Shown: positions 49,177 through 63,300, counted from the first letter of the stretch. The stretch: DNA of 64,000 bases from Pelagibacteraceae bacterium (GCA_019651435.1 BOYI01000001.1:682001-746000); one strand, 5' to 3'. A program made the numbers and translations. The notes: a model not told the origin generated them from the sequence alone.

Positions 49177-51195
49177 TTAATTTAATTTCAACTTTAAAAC
49201 CAGAATAGTTATTAGTTTTTATTTTCAAATAGCCATTATTGTCTCTAATTATTTTATCTATTAAAGGCAAACCAAGTCCTGATGAATTTTTAGTTGAAAA
49301 ATATGGCTTAATTAAATTTTCAACATTACCATCATAACCAGGACCATTATCAAAGAAAGATAATAAAATATGATTTTCATTCTTATTTAATGAAATTTCA
49401 ATAAAGGGATTAGAAGATTTATCTAAAGCTTCTATAGAATTTTTAAATAGATTATTTAATATTATATCAATATATGATTGATCAAAATTAATATAAACTT
49501 CATTTTGAATATTTTGATTAAATCTAATTTTTGGATAATTTCTTTTATATTCATCAATATAAATTGATAAAATTTCAGAAAAATTGATTTTTTTAATATT
49601 TGCTTTTGGTAAACGAGCAAAATTTGAAAATTCATTTACAAGATTTTGAATTAAAAAGATTTGTCTTTTAATAGAAAGTAATTGAATTTTTTAATTCTTC
49701 ATCATTTATTTGAGTTTCTAAAAATTCTGTTGAAAGGAGCATAGGTGTTAAAGGATTTTTAATTTCATGAGAAATTTTACGAGCTAATTCTGCTATTGCA
49801 TTATTTTTTTCTGCAGAAATAAGATCTGTATAATCATTAAATATAATTAATTGATCAAAAAGAGAATTATTTGGTATGAAACACAGATTTTATAAAAAAA
49901 GGTTTTTTCGATTTGACCAATAAAAATTTTAATATTTTTTTCAAAATTTTTATTTACTTCCAAATTATTTTTATTGATTTTTTATTAATTAGTTTTTTTA
50001 AGTTTTCAAAAGAACTTAAATTATCTTGAGAAAAAATTTTTGATGCTGTATTTTGAAAAATAAGTTCATTATTATTTAAAACAAATATACCATATGGAGA
50101 ATTTTCAATAATATTATTAATAAATTTTAATTGATCATTAATTGTAATATTTGTTTTTTCTAAATTTAATTTTTGATTAATTATAGTATTACTCATACTA
50201 TAAAATGAATTAGTTAATTGAGAAATATCATCTTTTTCTTCAATTTTTGAAATTTTAAATGCATCAAAATTGCCTTTTTTTAAAGCATTAATTGATGAAT
50301 TTAAATCTCTTATAGGCTTAGCTAATTTAAAACTAAAATTAGTTCCTATAATAATAAAAATTAGAATTAAACTTGTTGATAAAATTATATAAATAGTAAA
50401 AAAAGTTATCTGAATATTTTTTTTATTTTGATCAATAGAATTAATCGCATTATAAGACTCAACAATATTTTGATAATAATTTAGTAATTCTAAATCTATT
50501 GATTTTAATAATACTAAATAATTATTTTCTGAAAGATTTATTTTTGAGAAAAGTTGATTATTTTGATAAAAAATAGTTATATCATTTTCAGTTTATTTAG
50601 AGACTAAATTAATATTTTCTTCAGATAATTCAATTTTATCTTCAGTAAAATGTTCAATAAATTTTTGATCATTTGAAAAATTATAAACAGAAATAATATC
50701 AAATCTTTGAATGATATCTCTATCAATTAATCTTTCAGCCATAACATAATTTCTTATAAATTTAGAGTCAGTAATTAAATTTTTTTCAGTTTGATCAATA
50801 TACTTTTGAGCTAATTGATAAGAATTATTTACAGTTGATTTAAATGCTGGGCCTAACCAAGTACTCATTTCAATATTAAAAAAAATAGCTGAAGCTAATA
50901 ATATTATACCGCTTGGTATTATTGAAAATAATCCAAAAAAAAGAAAAAATTTATTAAAAAGTCTTAAACCAATTACTTCTCTTTTTTTTGTTTTTATATA
51001 ATTAATTAAAAATATTGATAAATAAATCAATAAAATTAATAGAAATATAAAATCAGCTATTATTAAGTATTGAATTAATTCTGCATCTCTAACTATTTCA
51101 TTAGAGGAAATAAGAGAATATACAGTTAATGAAAAAAGAATTATAAATATTACTAAAAGTATAGTAGCTGAAAATTTATTAAAATATTTTGACAT
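49169..51195 (-). CDS. ntrY: NtrY-type sensor histidine kinase, frameshifted
   Basis: A membrane sensor kinase. The first 200 residues have three hydrophobic spans (ATILLVIFIILFSLTVYSLI, then LIIADFIFLLILLIYLSIFLI, then FLFFGLFSIIPSGIILLASA) and an extracytoplasmic part. Later frames give a HAMP region, a PAS-like segment (IIENSPYGIFVLNNNELIFQN), the H-box SHEIKNPLTPM and the ATPase motifs DNGPGYDG and SGLGLPLI. At least four slips break it. Total about 675 residues. It is the first gene of the ntrY-ntrX-trkA run and diverges from ispDF with overlapping starts. Confidence 0.9.
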
Positions 51196-52324
51196 TAAAA
51201 TTATCTAACATTCATTTTGTACTACTTGCTGCAGGCAAGAGCACTAGATTTAAATCAAAAGAGAATAAGCTTTTATCAAAATTAGAAGATAAAACCATTC
51301 TTGAACATAATATAGAACTTATTAAAAAAAATAGGATTTAAAAAAATTACTTTAGTTATTAGAAATAAAAGTATTTTAAAAAACATTAACATCAACAAAA
51401 ATTGAGCTCATAAAAGGTGGAAAAACAAGGACATTAAGTGTTAAAAATGCACTTTTAAAATCAAAAATTAAAGCAAAATATGTATTTATTCATGATGCTG
51501 CAAGAATATTAAATTCAGATAAACTTTTAAAAAAATTAATTAAAGAAACTCATAAAGATAAATATGACTGTATTATTCCATTTTCTAAATGTAACGATAC
51601 AGTTATTAAAAATCATAAAAATATAAAAAGAGAAAATCTTAAATTAATTAAAACACCTCAAGTATTTTTAAAAAAAAAAATCACTCTTTTACATAAAATA
51701 AATAAAAATTATGAATTAACAGATGACAGTAAATTAATGAGAGATAATCCTAAAGAATATAAAATTAAATATCTGCTAGATAATGGTTTTAATTTCAAAG
51801 TTACTTATAGAGAAGATTTAGAAAATTTAAAAATTAATTTATAAAAAAAAGCAAAGAGTTGGATTAGGTTATGATATTCATAGAATTCAAAAAATTGATA
51901 AGTTTAATTATATAAAATTAGGTGGATTAAAATAAAATCAAAAATTAAAATTATATCCCATTCCGATGGAGATGTTATTTTACATGCTATAACTGACTCA
52001 ATTTTAGGTGCTTTATCTTTAAGAGATATAGGTACCTATTTTCCTAATAATAAAATAAATAAAAATAGAAATTCAAAAGAATTTTTAGATTTTGCTATTA
52101 AAAAATTAAAAAATAAAAATTTTAAAATAAATAATATTGATTTAATGATTGTTTCTGAAACTCCTAAAATAAATCCTTATTATGAAAAAATAATAAAAAA
52201 TTTAACTAAATTACTAAAAATAGATAAAAATCAAATTACGATAAAAGCAACTACTAATGAAAAATCTGGACTTATAGGAAAAAGTGAATTTATTGCATGT
52301 TGGTCTAATTTATCTATTTATTAA
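51189..52324 (+). CDS. ispDF: Bifunctional MEP-pathway enzyme IspDF, frameshifted
   Basis: Isoprenoid synthesis: IspD makes CDP-methylerythritol and IspF makes the cyclodiphosphate. The first half has FVLLAAGKSTRFKSK, VFIHDAARILNSDKL and KVTYREDLENLK. The second half has RVGLGYDIHRI with metal-binding Asp and His, HSDGDVILHAITDSILGAL and LRDIGTYFP, ending GLIGKSEFIACW. The IspF part has no start codon of its own, so a fusion is inferred, with a slip at about 51843. Other slips are near 51335, 51390 and 51935. The best start is TTG at 51189, inside the divergent ntrY start. Confidence 0.88.
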
Positions 52325-52325
52325 A

Positions 52326-53231
52326 TTAAATAGCTTTTTTTAATTTAATAAAATCTTCATCAGCATGATAACTAGATCTAGTCAAAGGAGAAGAAGAAAC
52401 CATTTTAAAACCAATTTCAACACATTGATCATATAAAAACTTAAATTCATCTGGAGTGTAAAATTTATGAACTTTTTCATGATGAATTGAAGGTTGGAGG
52501 TATTGACCAATAGTAACAAAGTCTACTTTATGATCTCTCAAATCAATTAAAAGTTCTTGAACATCATCTAAAGTCTCACCTAAACCAACCATTAATCCTG
52601 ATTTTGTAAAAATATTTGAATTATAATTTTTAACTGATTTTAAAAGATTTAAACTTTCTTTATATATAGCTCCAGGTCTAATATTTTTATATAGCCTACT
52701 AACTGTTTCAATATTATGATTAAAAACATCAGGTTTTGAGTCGACAATAGATTTATAAACTTCACCTTTTCTTAAAAAATCTGGAGTTAAAATTTCAATG
52801 GTAGTTCGAGGTGAGAGTTCTTTTATATATTTAATAGTGGATATAAATTGACCTGCCCCACCATCTATTAAGTCATCTCTATCAACGCTTGTTATGACAA
52901 CGTGTTTTAAGTTTAAGGCAGATACTGATTTTGCAACATTTAATGGCTCTAGAGGATCTATAGAAAAAGGTTTTCCCGTTTTAACATTGCAAAAGGAACA
53001 GGCTCTTGTGCAAGTATCACCAAGAATCATAAAGGTAGCATGTTTTTTAGACCAACATTCACCAATATTAGGACATGCAGCCTCTTGGCAAACAGTGTGT
53101 AAATTATATTTTTTTACTAAATTAAGAGTGTCATTATATTCTTTTGAAGTAGGTGCCTTTACTTTAATCCAATTTGGTTTTTTTAATTCTGTAGGATTAT
53201 TTCTTTTGATTTTCTCAGGATGTCGTATCAT
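52326..53231 (-). CDS. lipA: Lipoyl synthase
   Basis: A 301-residue radical-SAM enzyme inserting sulfur into octanoyl-protein. The auxiliary cluster motif [13 protein letters not shown] and the radical SAM motif [14 protein letters not shown] are intact, as are [19 protein letters not shown] and the end [12 protein letters not shown], which has the conserved RSSY Ser ligand. It follows lpd and the lipoyl-bearing pdhB and pdhC genes, whose products are its substrates. It converges with ispDF, one base apart. Confidence 0.96.
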   Translation of the reverse strand: MIRHPEKIKRNNPTELKKPNWIKVKAPTSKEYNDTLNLVKKYNLHTVCQEAACPNIGECWSKKHATFMILGDTCTRACSFCNVKTGKPFSIDPLEPLNVAKSVSALNLKHVVITSVDRDDLIDGGAGQFISTIKYIKELSPRTTIEILTPDFLRKGEVYKSIVDSKPDVFNHNIETVSRLYKNIRPGAIYKESLNLLKSVKNYNSNIFTKSGLMVGLGETLDDVQELLIDLRDHKVDFVTIGQYLQPSIHHEKVHKFYTPDEFKFLYDQCVEIGFKMVSSSPLTRSSYHADEDFIKLKKAI

Positions 53232-53237
53232 TAAAAT

Positions 53238-55904
<2,667 letters not shown>

Positions 55905-55905
<1 letters not shown>

Positions 55906-57267
55906 TAATTTTTATAGGTAACTTTTTTTACCGCACTAAGAATTTCTTCTTTAGTGGGAAGAGCAAGAGCTTCTAGATTTTCTGCATAAGGCATGGGAAC
56001 ATCTTTTCCGCTAACTTTAACAATTTCGCTATCAAGATAATCAAAACAATTTGACTGAATTAAATATGATAGGTGAGATCCAAAACTAGTATTTCCCCAA
56101 CCATCCTCAACAATTACTACTCTATTAGTCTTTTTTACTGATTGATAAATGCATTCTTCATCAAGAGGTTTTATAGATCTTAAATCTATAATCTCAGGGT
56201 TTAAACCAAGTTTTTGAATTTCTGGAAATGCGGATAAAATTCTATGTACACTCATACTAAAACCAATAATTGTTAAATCACTTCCCTCATTAATTACATT
56301 TGCTTTACCTAATGGAATCAGAAAATCATTCTCTGATGGGACATTGGCTTTTTCTTTATAAAGAAGTTCGTGTTCTAAAAATATTACTGGGTTGGGATTT
56401 CTGATAGAGCTCTTTAAAAGACCTTTGGCGTCTCTAGCATTAGAGGGTGCTACTACAATTAAACCTGGGATATGAGAGTACCAGGATATAAAACATTGGC
56501 TATGTTGAGCAGCTACTCTTGCTGCAGCACCGTTTGGACCACGAAAAACAATGGGAACATTTATCTCTCCACCTGACATATAAAGTGATTTAGCTGCAGA
56601 ATTAATAATTTGATCGATAGCTTGCATTGAAAAGTTAAATGTCATGAATTCACAAATAGGTTTTAATCCAGCCATAGCAGCACCGATTGCCAGTCCAGTA
56701 AATCCATGTTCTGAAATTGGAGTGTCTAAGACTCTTTCAGATCCAAATTTATCTAAAAGTCCTTGGTTACTTTATATGCACCATCGTATTCAGCTACTTC
56801 TTCGCCCAATAAGAAAACATCTTTATCTAGTTCCATTTCCTCAGCAATAGCTTATTAAGAGCTTCTCTCATTGTGATTTCCTTTTCATTCCAGTTTTTAT
56901 CATCAGCTACTTGGTTGTTAAATATTGAAGAAATATTTACAGAAGTAGACTGGATATCATTTGATATATTTACTTCAGATTTGGGAGATTTTTCTTCCAC
57001 GATAGAGTTAGAACTTGAGTCTTCATCCTCTCCTTCAACTTTCAAAACAGCAATAGGAGAATTAACGGAAATGTTTTCAGCGCCCTCTTCAACTATAATT
57101 TTTTGAATAATACCATCATCAGGAGACTCTAGTTCCATAGTAGCTTTATCAGTTTCTATTTCAGCTAAAATATCTCCAGAATTAACCTGTTGGCCTTCTT
57201 TAACTAACCATTTAACTAAGTTTCCTTGTTCCATAGTAGGAGAAAGGGCTGGAAGTAAAATGTTCAT
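55905..57267 (-). CDS. pdhB: Pyruvate dehydrogenase E1 beta with N-terminal lipoyl domain, frameshifted
   Basis: The first 75 residues form a lipoyl domain ([20 protein letters not shown] and [19 protein letters not shown]), followed by an acidic serine-rich linker and, from about residue 130, the E1-beta transketolase domain (MREALNKLL, then [19 protein letters not shown] and [17 protein letters not shown]). One break is near 56820 and another near 56760-56690. The lipoyl-E1beta fusion is known from alphaproteobacteria. Its start overlaps the pdhA stop (ATGA). About 450 residues. Confidence 0.93.
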
Positions 57268-58237
57268 AGGTAGACCTCAGTAAATAATTCATTTATTTCA
57301 GGAAGAGGAGATTCTAATGAGAATTTTTCAACTTCCTTGATTTGTTTTTATATTTGCCTCAATATCTATAATTTCATCTTCTTTTACTCTTAAAATCTTT
57401 CAGTAATTTATTTTTCATAGTATAATGGATCGTTAGATTTCATTTCACTAACTTCATCTTTAGTACGGTATGTTGCTGGATCAGACATTGAATGTCCTCT
57501 ATATCGATAAGTATCCATTTCTAAAACATAAGGCTTTGAATTTTCATAAATGTGATCTCTAGCTCTTATTGCAGCTTGACTAACTTCAAAGAAATCCATG
57601 CCATTTATCTTCTCACCTTCAATACCAAAAACAGTAGCTCTTTCATATAAGTCTTTTCCAGCTGCTGATCTATTCACAGCAGTTCCCATTCCATATCTAT
57701 TATTTTCAATAATAAATAGCACAGGAAGATTCCATAAAGATGCTAAATTAAAGGCTTCAAAAAACTTGGCCATTACTCATTGCACCATCTCCCACATAGA
57801 CTCTGCTAATTTTTTTTTCATTTCTATATTTATGAGCAAAAGCCAAACCAACACCAATGGAACTTGGCTCCAACTATTCCGTGCCCACCATAAAATCGAT
57901 TAGCTTTTGAAAACATATGCATAGAACCGCCTTTACCTTTAGAAATTCCATCTTTTCTTCCAGTAAGTTCAGCCATAACATATTTAGGATCTACTCCCCT
58001 GGCTAATATATGACCATGGTCTCTATAAGACGTCACAACAGTATCCTCTGATTGAATAGAGGATAGTATTCCTGTAACTACAGCTTCTTGCCCAATATAT
58101 AAGTGACAAAATCCTCCTATTTTTCCAGCACCATAAAGTTGCCCAGCTTTCTCCTCAAATTTTCGAATAAGGAACATCTTCTCATAAAAACCAAGTAATT
58201 CTTTATTTGAAAAGGAATTGCTTATTTTTTTTGCCAT
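57264..58237 (-). CDS. pdhA: Pyruvate dehydrogenase E1 alpha, frameshifted
   Basis: The E1-alpha subunit, which decarboxylates pyruvate with thiamine diphosphate. The N-terminal piece has LLGFYEKMFLIRKFEEKAGQ, GFCHLYIGQEAVVTGI and SYRDHGHILARGVD; then GKGGSMHMFSKANRFYGGHG. The second has MAKFFEAFNLASLWNLPVLF, FIIENNRYGMGTAVNRS and TYRYRGHSMSDP. The thiamine-binding G-D-G region is lost in the break at 57774-57830. The C-terminal frame ends [19 protein letters not shown]. About 325 residues. Confidence 0.94.
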
Positions 58238-58251
58238 AGCTTTAATCTAGT

Positions 58252-58527
58252 TTAATTATTACTTCTCCTCTTGAGGAGTTGGATTTTTTGCTTTGATATC
58301 TCATCTATATAATCCTCTTTATTAGAGTAAAAAGAATGTAAATCTATATTTAAGTCTATCATATTTTGATGAAGTTCCGAGCTAAGATGATCGTACATTT
58401 TACTTTCAAACTTATATATAAGATAATTACCCACATTAAATTTTCCATAAATAGTATGATAGATCAAATAAATCATAACAAATGCAAAAAAGAAATTAAT
58501 TAAGTTGTTAGTTTTTAAAAATTTCAC
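58252..58527 (-). CDS. FtsB/DivIC-type septum formation initiator
   Basis: A 91-residue small membrane protein: a short cytoplasmic N-terminus, one transmembrane span (NNLINFFFAFVMIYLIYHTI), then a coiled coil with a helix-rich end. The order tm-YHTIYG-coil and the position between eno and pdhA match the divIC/FtsB-like protein of alphaproteobacteria, which acts in the divisome. It uses a GTG start at 58527 that overlaps the enolase TGA. The intact frame has low sequence conservation. Confidence 0.75.
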   Translation of the reverse strand: MKFLKTNNLINFFFAFVMIYLIYHTIYGKFNVGNYLIYKFESKMYDHLSSELHQNMIDLNIDLHSFYSNKEDYIDEISKQKIQLLKRRSNN

Positions 58528-59782
58528 TTAGTTCGCCCCGCATAACCTTTAATCTTTGGGTTTTCAGCTATCCTTAGTAATTGATTATATTTTAGCTACT
58601 CTATCAGATCTAGCCAGGGATCCGGTTTTGATTAAAGGACAAGATGAAGCTACTGCTAAATCCGAAATGAATGAGTCTTCTGTTTCACCGGAGCGATGAG
58701 ACATAATTGATGCAAATTGATTAGAACTTGCTAAAGAAATAGCTTGAAGAGTTTCTGTTACAGAACCTATTTGATTAAGCTTGATTAAAATACTATTGGC
58801 TTGCTTTTTTTCTATACCGGTTTGAAGTTTTTCCAAATTTGTGACAAATAAATCATCGCCAACAAGTTTTATTTTATTTCCTAACTTTTCAGTAATTTTT
58901 GTCCATCCTTCATAATCTTCTTCATTTAATGCATCTTCAATTGAGAAAATAGGATATTTATTACAAATATTTTCATATACAGCTATCATATCATCAGTTG
59001 AATAGATATTTCCTTCAAAATTATATTTATCATTTGAGAAAAATTCACTTGAAGCAGAGTCTAAGGAAATCTTAAAATGTTTATTTAGTTCATACCCAGC
59101 TTTAATAATTGATTCACAAATACAATCAAGAACATCAAGATGAGATTTTAAATTAGGAGCAAATCCACCCTCATCTCCTAGATTAGTGTTTTAGCGACTG
59201 ACTTTTTAAATCTTTTTTAATGTTAGTAATTACTGAATGTGTTGCGCTTAAAGCCTCTTTAAGTGAGGAAAAACCAATTGGAAGTATCATAAATTCTTGG
59301 AAATCAACTTCATTGTCCGCGTGCTGGCCACCGTTAATAACATTTAACATTGGTACTGGTATTGATAAATTGGAGTCTCCTTGTGATAAGAAAACAGCAC
59401 CATAGTTTGCATAGGACCAAGCTTTATAAAAAGCTAAACTAAGCGAGAGAATAGCATTGGCTCCAAATTTTGATTTATTTGGTGTTCCATCTAAGCTAAT
59501 CATAAAATTATCAAATTCCTCATAACTCAGAAATTCACGTGAGATTAACTGTGGTTTAAGAATTTCATTAACATTGGAAACAGCTTTCAAAACACCCTTT
59601 CCACTCATTCTATTTTTGTCACCATCTCTAAGTTCGAGTGCCTCAAATTTACCAGTGGATGCTCCAGATGGAACCAAACCTCTAAAAGGATAGCCTATTC
59701 CCTCTATAATCATTTCACATTCAACTGTAGGGTTACCTCTACTATCAAAAATTTCTCTTGCTTTAATTTCTTGGATTTTCAT
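58524..59782 (-). CDS. eno: Enolase, frameshifted
   Basis: Enolase converts 2-phosphoglycerate to phosphoenolpyruvate. The N-terminal piece has AREIFDSRGNPTVECEMIIE, VPSGASTGKFEALELRD and MLNVINGGQHADNEVDFQE. After a break near 59180 come the magnesium-binding segments, such as SIEDALNEEDYEGW, DDLFVTNLEKLQTGIEK, LIKLNQIGSVTETLQ and MSHRSGETEDSFISDLAVA. A slip near 58590 leads to the end YNQLLRIAENPKIKGYAGR. Joined length is about 420 residues. It follows kdsA without a gap and overlaps the FtsB-like gene by four bases. Confidence 0.96.
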
Positions 59783-60607
59783 TTATTTTGCCGCCTTATT
59801 TATTTTATTGATATCATTTAAAAGCTTTGGGATTTTATGCAAATACATCATATTTGGTCCATCGCTCAAAGCATGTTCAGGATTAGGATGAGTTTCCACA
59901 AAAAATCCAGCCAACCTCAAGGAGGCTGCAGATTTGGCGAGTGGCAAAACATATTCTCTTGCACCACCACTTTTTAAACCCATTCCACCAGGTAATTGAA
60001 CGCTATGGGTAGCGTCAAAAATTATAGGATATCCAAACTTCTTCATAAAATAGACACCCTTAAAATCGTTTATTAAATAATTATACCCAAAAGAGTTACC
60101 CCTTTCAGTAATTATAATCTTTTTATTATTTTCGTTTTCTATTTTTAAAATAATATTTTCAACTTCTTTATGAGATAAAAATTGTCCTTTTTTAACATTT
60201 ACAATCTTTTTTGTCTGAGCTGCCGCTTTAATGAGATCGGTTTGTCGACAAAGAAAAGCAGGAATTTGAAAAACATCAATTAGATCTGATAATTGATCTA
60301 TTTGCGAGGTTTCATGAACATCTGTTGTTAGATTTACTTTAAAATCTTTTTTTAAGTTTTTCAGAATTTCTATTGATTTATCAAGCGATATCTTACTACG
60401 AACTGTTTTATAAGAGCTACGATTTGCTTTATCAAAACTGCATTTAAAAATTAAATTAAATTTATTTTTTTTAGAATAATTTATTAGTTTCTTAGCAATA
60501 AGTCTTACTAATTTTTCACTTTCTAACAAGCATGGACCAGAAATAAATGTTAGTTTATCAGTATCATTTTTTATAATTTGATTTTTTAACTTAACAGATT
60601 TAATCAT
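59783..60607 (-). CDS. kdsA: 3-deoxy-8-phosphooctulonate (KDO-8-P) synthase
   Basis: A 274-residue aldolase that condenses PEP and arabinose 5-phosphate for lipopolysaccharide KDO. FISGPCLLESEKLVRLIAKK, KCSFDKANRSSYKTVRS, FQIPAFLCRQTDLI, TERGNSFGYNYLI, IFDATHSVQLPGG and FVETHPNPEHALSDGPNMM are family blocks. Its presence implies a Gram-negative LPS core. Intact, overlapping the pyrG end by eight bases and adjoining eno. Confidence 0.96.
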   Translation of the reverse strand: MIKSVKLKNQIIKNDTDKLTFISGPCLLESEKLVRLIAKKLINYSKKNKFNLIFKCSFDKANRSSYKTVRSKISLDKSIEILKNLKKDFKVNLTTDVHETSQIDQLSDLIDVFQIPAFLCRQTDLIKAAAQTKKIVNVKKGQFLSHKEVENIILKIENENNKKIIITERGNSFGYNYLINDFKGVYFMKKFGYPIIFDATHSVQLPGGMGLKSGGAREYVLPLAKSAASLRLAGFFVETHPNPEHALSDGPNMMYLHKIPKLLNDINKINKAAK

Positions 60608-62219
60608 TTTTATGATCTAAGCTATTCTTAATAAAAGATAAGAATATTGGATGAGGTTTAAAGGGTTTAGATTTTAACTCTGGATGAAATTGAACACCCA
60701 AAAACCATTTATGATTTTTATTTTCAATGATCTCTAATAACTTTTTATCTTTTGAAAAACCAGAAAATATCAAGCCTTTTTTTTCAAGTTGCATCCGAAA
60801 CTTTGGATTAACTTCATATCTGTGTCTATGGCGTTCTTTAATTAATTTACTTTTATAAATTTTAGATGCCAAGGAATTAGCCTTAATATGACATGGATAA
60901 GAACCTAATCTCATAGTTGCCCCTAAATCTGTGTCTTTATCTCTTTTAATCTTTTTGTTTTTAAAATTCCATTCAGTCATTAAAGAAATTAAATTATTTT
61001 TATAATTTCCAAATTCTGAACTACCTGAATTTTTAATTTTTAGAACATTTTTGGCAAATTCTATAATCGATAACTGCATACCAAGACATATACCAAGAAA
61101 AGGTATTTGATTTTCTCTTGCAAATTTTATTGCTTCAATTTTTCCATTTATACCTCTGTTCCCAAAACCTCCAGGAATTAAAATTCCAGAGGCTGATTTA
61201 AGCAACTCTGATACATTTTTTGAATTAATAGTCTCTGAGTCTAACCATTTGATAATGACATTTGCTTTATTATGAATTCCAGCATGGTAAATAGCCTCAT
61301 AGAGTGATTTGTAAGAGTCCTTTAAGTTGACATATTTTCCAATTATATAAATTTTAACATCTTCTTTTGCTCTAGACTCAAGAATTTCAAAATTAATCCA
61401 TTTAGTTAAATCTTTTTTCTTTGGAGGTTTGATATGTAATTTTTTTATAACTAGGTCATCTAATTTTGATTTAGATAGAAGATTTGGAACCTGATAAATA
61501 CTGTCAACATCATATGATGGGATAACTGCATTTGAAGGAACATTACAAAAAAGGCTTATTTTTTGAATTTCCTCTTTGCTTATTTTTTTATTACTACGAC
61601 AAACAATAACATCTGGCTGTATACCAGAATTTAATAGTTCTTTTACTGAATGTTGAGTAGGTTTTGTTTTTACCTCCCCTGAAGTTTCGATATAAGGCAG
61701 TAAAGTAAGATGAATAAGTAGAGTATCTAAATGATTTTCATTTTTAAACTGTCGTATTGCCTCTAAAAAAGGAAGGCTCTCTATATCTCCAACTGTTCCA
61801 CCTATTTCACAAATGATTACATCATCTTTATTAGTGGATTTCTTAATAAATTTTTTTATTTCTTCGGTCACATGAGGTATAACTTGAACTGTTGATCCTA
61901 GATACTCTCCCTTTCTTTCTTTAGATAATATAGATGAATAAATTTTACCCGAAGAAATAGAGTCATTTTTTGAGCATGTTATATCAGTAAATCTTTCATA
62001 ATGACCTAGATCGAGATCTGTTTCATAGCCATCATCAGTAACATAAACTTCGCCATGTTGATAAGGGCTCATTGTGCCTGGATCAACATTCAAATAAGGA
62101 TCGAGTTTACGAATTTTGAGTTTAACACCTCTTGAACGAAGAAGAGATGCTAATGATGCAGTGACTATTCCCTTACCTAGTGATGATACAACACCTCCGG
62201 TAACGAAAATTAGTTTCAC
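60600..62219 (-). CDS. pyrG: CTP synthase
   Basis: A 539-residue enzyme amidating UTP to CTP. The synthetase domain begins FVTGGVVSSLGKGIVTASLA and includes LDPYLNVDPGTMSPYQHGEVY; GDIESLPFLEAIRQF follows. The glutaminase domain has GILIPGGFGNRG and FLGICLGMQLSIIEFA with the catalytic Cys, then WFLGVQFHPELKSKP with the catalytic His. Intact, full length, and a good guide to the quality of this part of the sequence. It overlaps secG and kdsA by a few bases. Confidence 0.98.
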   Translation of the reverse strand: MKLIFVTGGVVSSLGKGIVTASLASLLRSRGVKLKIRKLDPYLNVDPGTMSPYQHGEVYVTDDGYETDLDLGHYERFTDITCSKNDSISSGKIYSSILSKERKGEYLGSTVQVIPHVTEEIKKFIKKSTNKDDVIICEIGGTVGDIESLPFLEAIRQFKNENHLDTLLIHLTLLPYIETSGEVKTKPTQHSVKELLNSGIQPDVIVCRSNKKISKEEIQKISLFCNVPSNAVIPSYDVDSIYQVPNLLSKSKLDDLVIKKLHIKPPKKKDLTKWINFEILESRAKEDVKIYIIGKYVNLKDSYKSLYEAIYHAGIHNKANVIIKWLDSETINSKNVSELLKSASGILIPGGFGNRGINGKIEAIKFARENQIPFLGICLGMQLSIIEFAKNVLKIKNSGSSEFGNYKNNLISLMTEWNFKNKKIKRDKDTDLGATMRLGSYPCHIKANSLASKIYKSKLIKERHRHRYEVNPKFRMQLEKKGLIFSGFSKDKKLLEIIENKNHKWFLGVQFHPELKSKPFKPHPIFLSFIKNSLDHKND

Positions 62220-62539
62220 TGATTAGGCACTTCTGGTATTTGTTCCTCTATAGATTCATCAATGATGATCTCTTCAGCAACTTCCTCAAGATCATTTGAA
62301 ACAGAAAATTGTTTTGTAATAACTGCGCCCATGAATAAACACCAAAATAAAAAACCAAAGCCTAGCGCATAAGTAATTTTAGTCATCCCTGTAAAAGAAG
62401 ATTTATTAGAAGTCATGCCACCAGTTAAAGATGTTTGTGTACCTAAACCCAAACTTCCACCTTCAGTTTTCTGAAAAAGTATTATTAAAATTAGTATTGC
62501 CCCAATAATAGCACTAACAATTAGAAATAAATTAATCAT
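62216..62539 (-). CDS. secG: Preprotein translocase subunit SecG
   Basis: A 107-residue SecG with two transmembrane helices: LFLIVSAIIGAILILIILFQ and, after the cytoplasmic loop GGSLGLGTQTSLTGG, a second from about residue 53 (ITYALGFGFLFWCLFMGAVI). The C-terminal tail is acidic (EEVAEEIIIDESIEEQIPE). The short second loop follows the family. Position between tpiA and pyrG is standard for alphaproteobacteria. The stop overlaps the pyrG ATG by four bases. Confidence 0.95.
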   Translation of the reverse strand: MINLFLIVSAIIGAILILIILFQKTEGGSLGLGTQTSLTGGMTSNKSSFTGMTKITYALGFGFLFWCLFMGAVITKQFSVSNDLEEVAEEIIIDESIEEQIPEVPNQ

Positions 62540-62550
62540 GTGTATTTTTA

Positions 62551-63261
62551 TTATTTAAAATAATTAATAAACGAAGATTTAGTTGAGGCTGAACCAACTA
62601 AAACACCGTTAACAAATTGTAATTTTAAGATTTCCGAAATATTACTTAAATTTACCGAACCACCATATAAAATATTAATTTTTTTGAAAGTATATTTTTC
62701 AAGAATTTTAGTTAAAAATTTACAAATATCATCAATTTCTGACAATTCTGGTGTTAATCCAGTACCAATAGACCATAAAGGTTCATAAGCTAAGATAATT
62801 TGGTCGTACTTCTGAGATCTTTTAAAAATAGTGTTAATTTGACTACGAAGATAATTTTTAGTTTTTTTAGATTTATAAATGTTTAGAGACTCTCCAATAC
62901 AAACTATGGGTATCAATTTATTATTAATAGATGCCTCTAACTTATTGCTAACAATTTTATCTGTTTCACCATGATTTGATCTCATTTCTGAATGACCAAT
63001 TATTGTATATTTAATTTTGTTTTCTATAAGATGTGAAACATCTAATGAACCGGTACTAGCTCCTCTTCCGTCTAAATCAAAGTTTTGAGTCGCATATGTG
63101 TTTTTTTTAAAATTTTTCGATAGCGCTAAATGAAAAAAATTATTTGGAGCAGAAATTATTTTAAATTTTTTGCTCTTTTTAAATCTCGAAATAATTTTTG
63201 ATAGGTTTATAGACTCTTTAAGATTTAAATATGATTTCCAATTAAATATTATATATTTCAT
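62551..63261 (-). CDS. tpiA: Triosephosphate isomerase
   Basis: A 236-residue TIM-barrel enzyme interconverting dihydroxyacetone phosphate and glyceraldehyde 3-phosphate. Catalytic residues are visible: the N-terminal FNWKSYL (variant of NWK), His in YTIIGHSEMRSNHGE, Glu in LAYEPLWSIGTG, and phosphate-binding ILYGGSVNLSN with VNGVLVGSAS. Intact. It diverges from the PpiD-like gene with 39 bases between starts. Confidence 0.95.
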   Translation of the reverse strand: MKYIIFNWKSYLNLKESINLSKIISRFKKSKKFKIISAPNNFFHLALSKNFKKNTYATQNFDLDGRGASTGSLDVSHLIENKIKYTIIGHSEMRSNHGETDKIVSNKLEASINNKLIPIVCIGESLNIYKSKKTKNYLRSQINTIFKRSQKYDQIILAYEPLWSIGTGLTPELSEIDDICKFLTKILEKYTFKKINILYGGSVNLSNISEILKLQFVNGVLVGSASTKSSFINYFK

Positions 63262-63300
63262 AGTATTTTACTGATATCAGATAATAATAAAATTTAAAAT

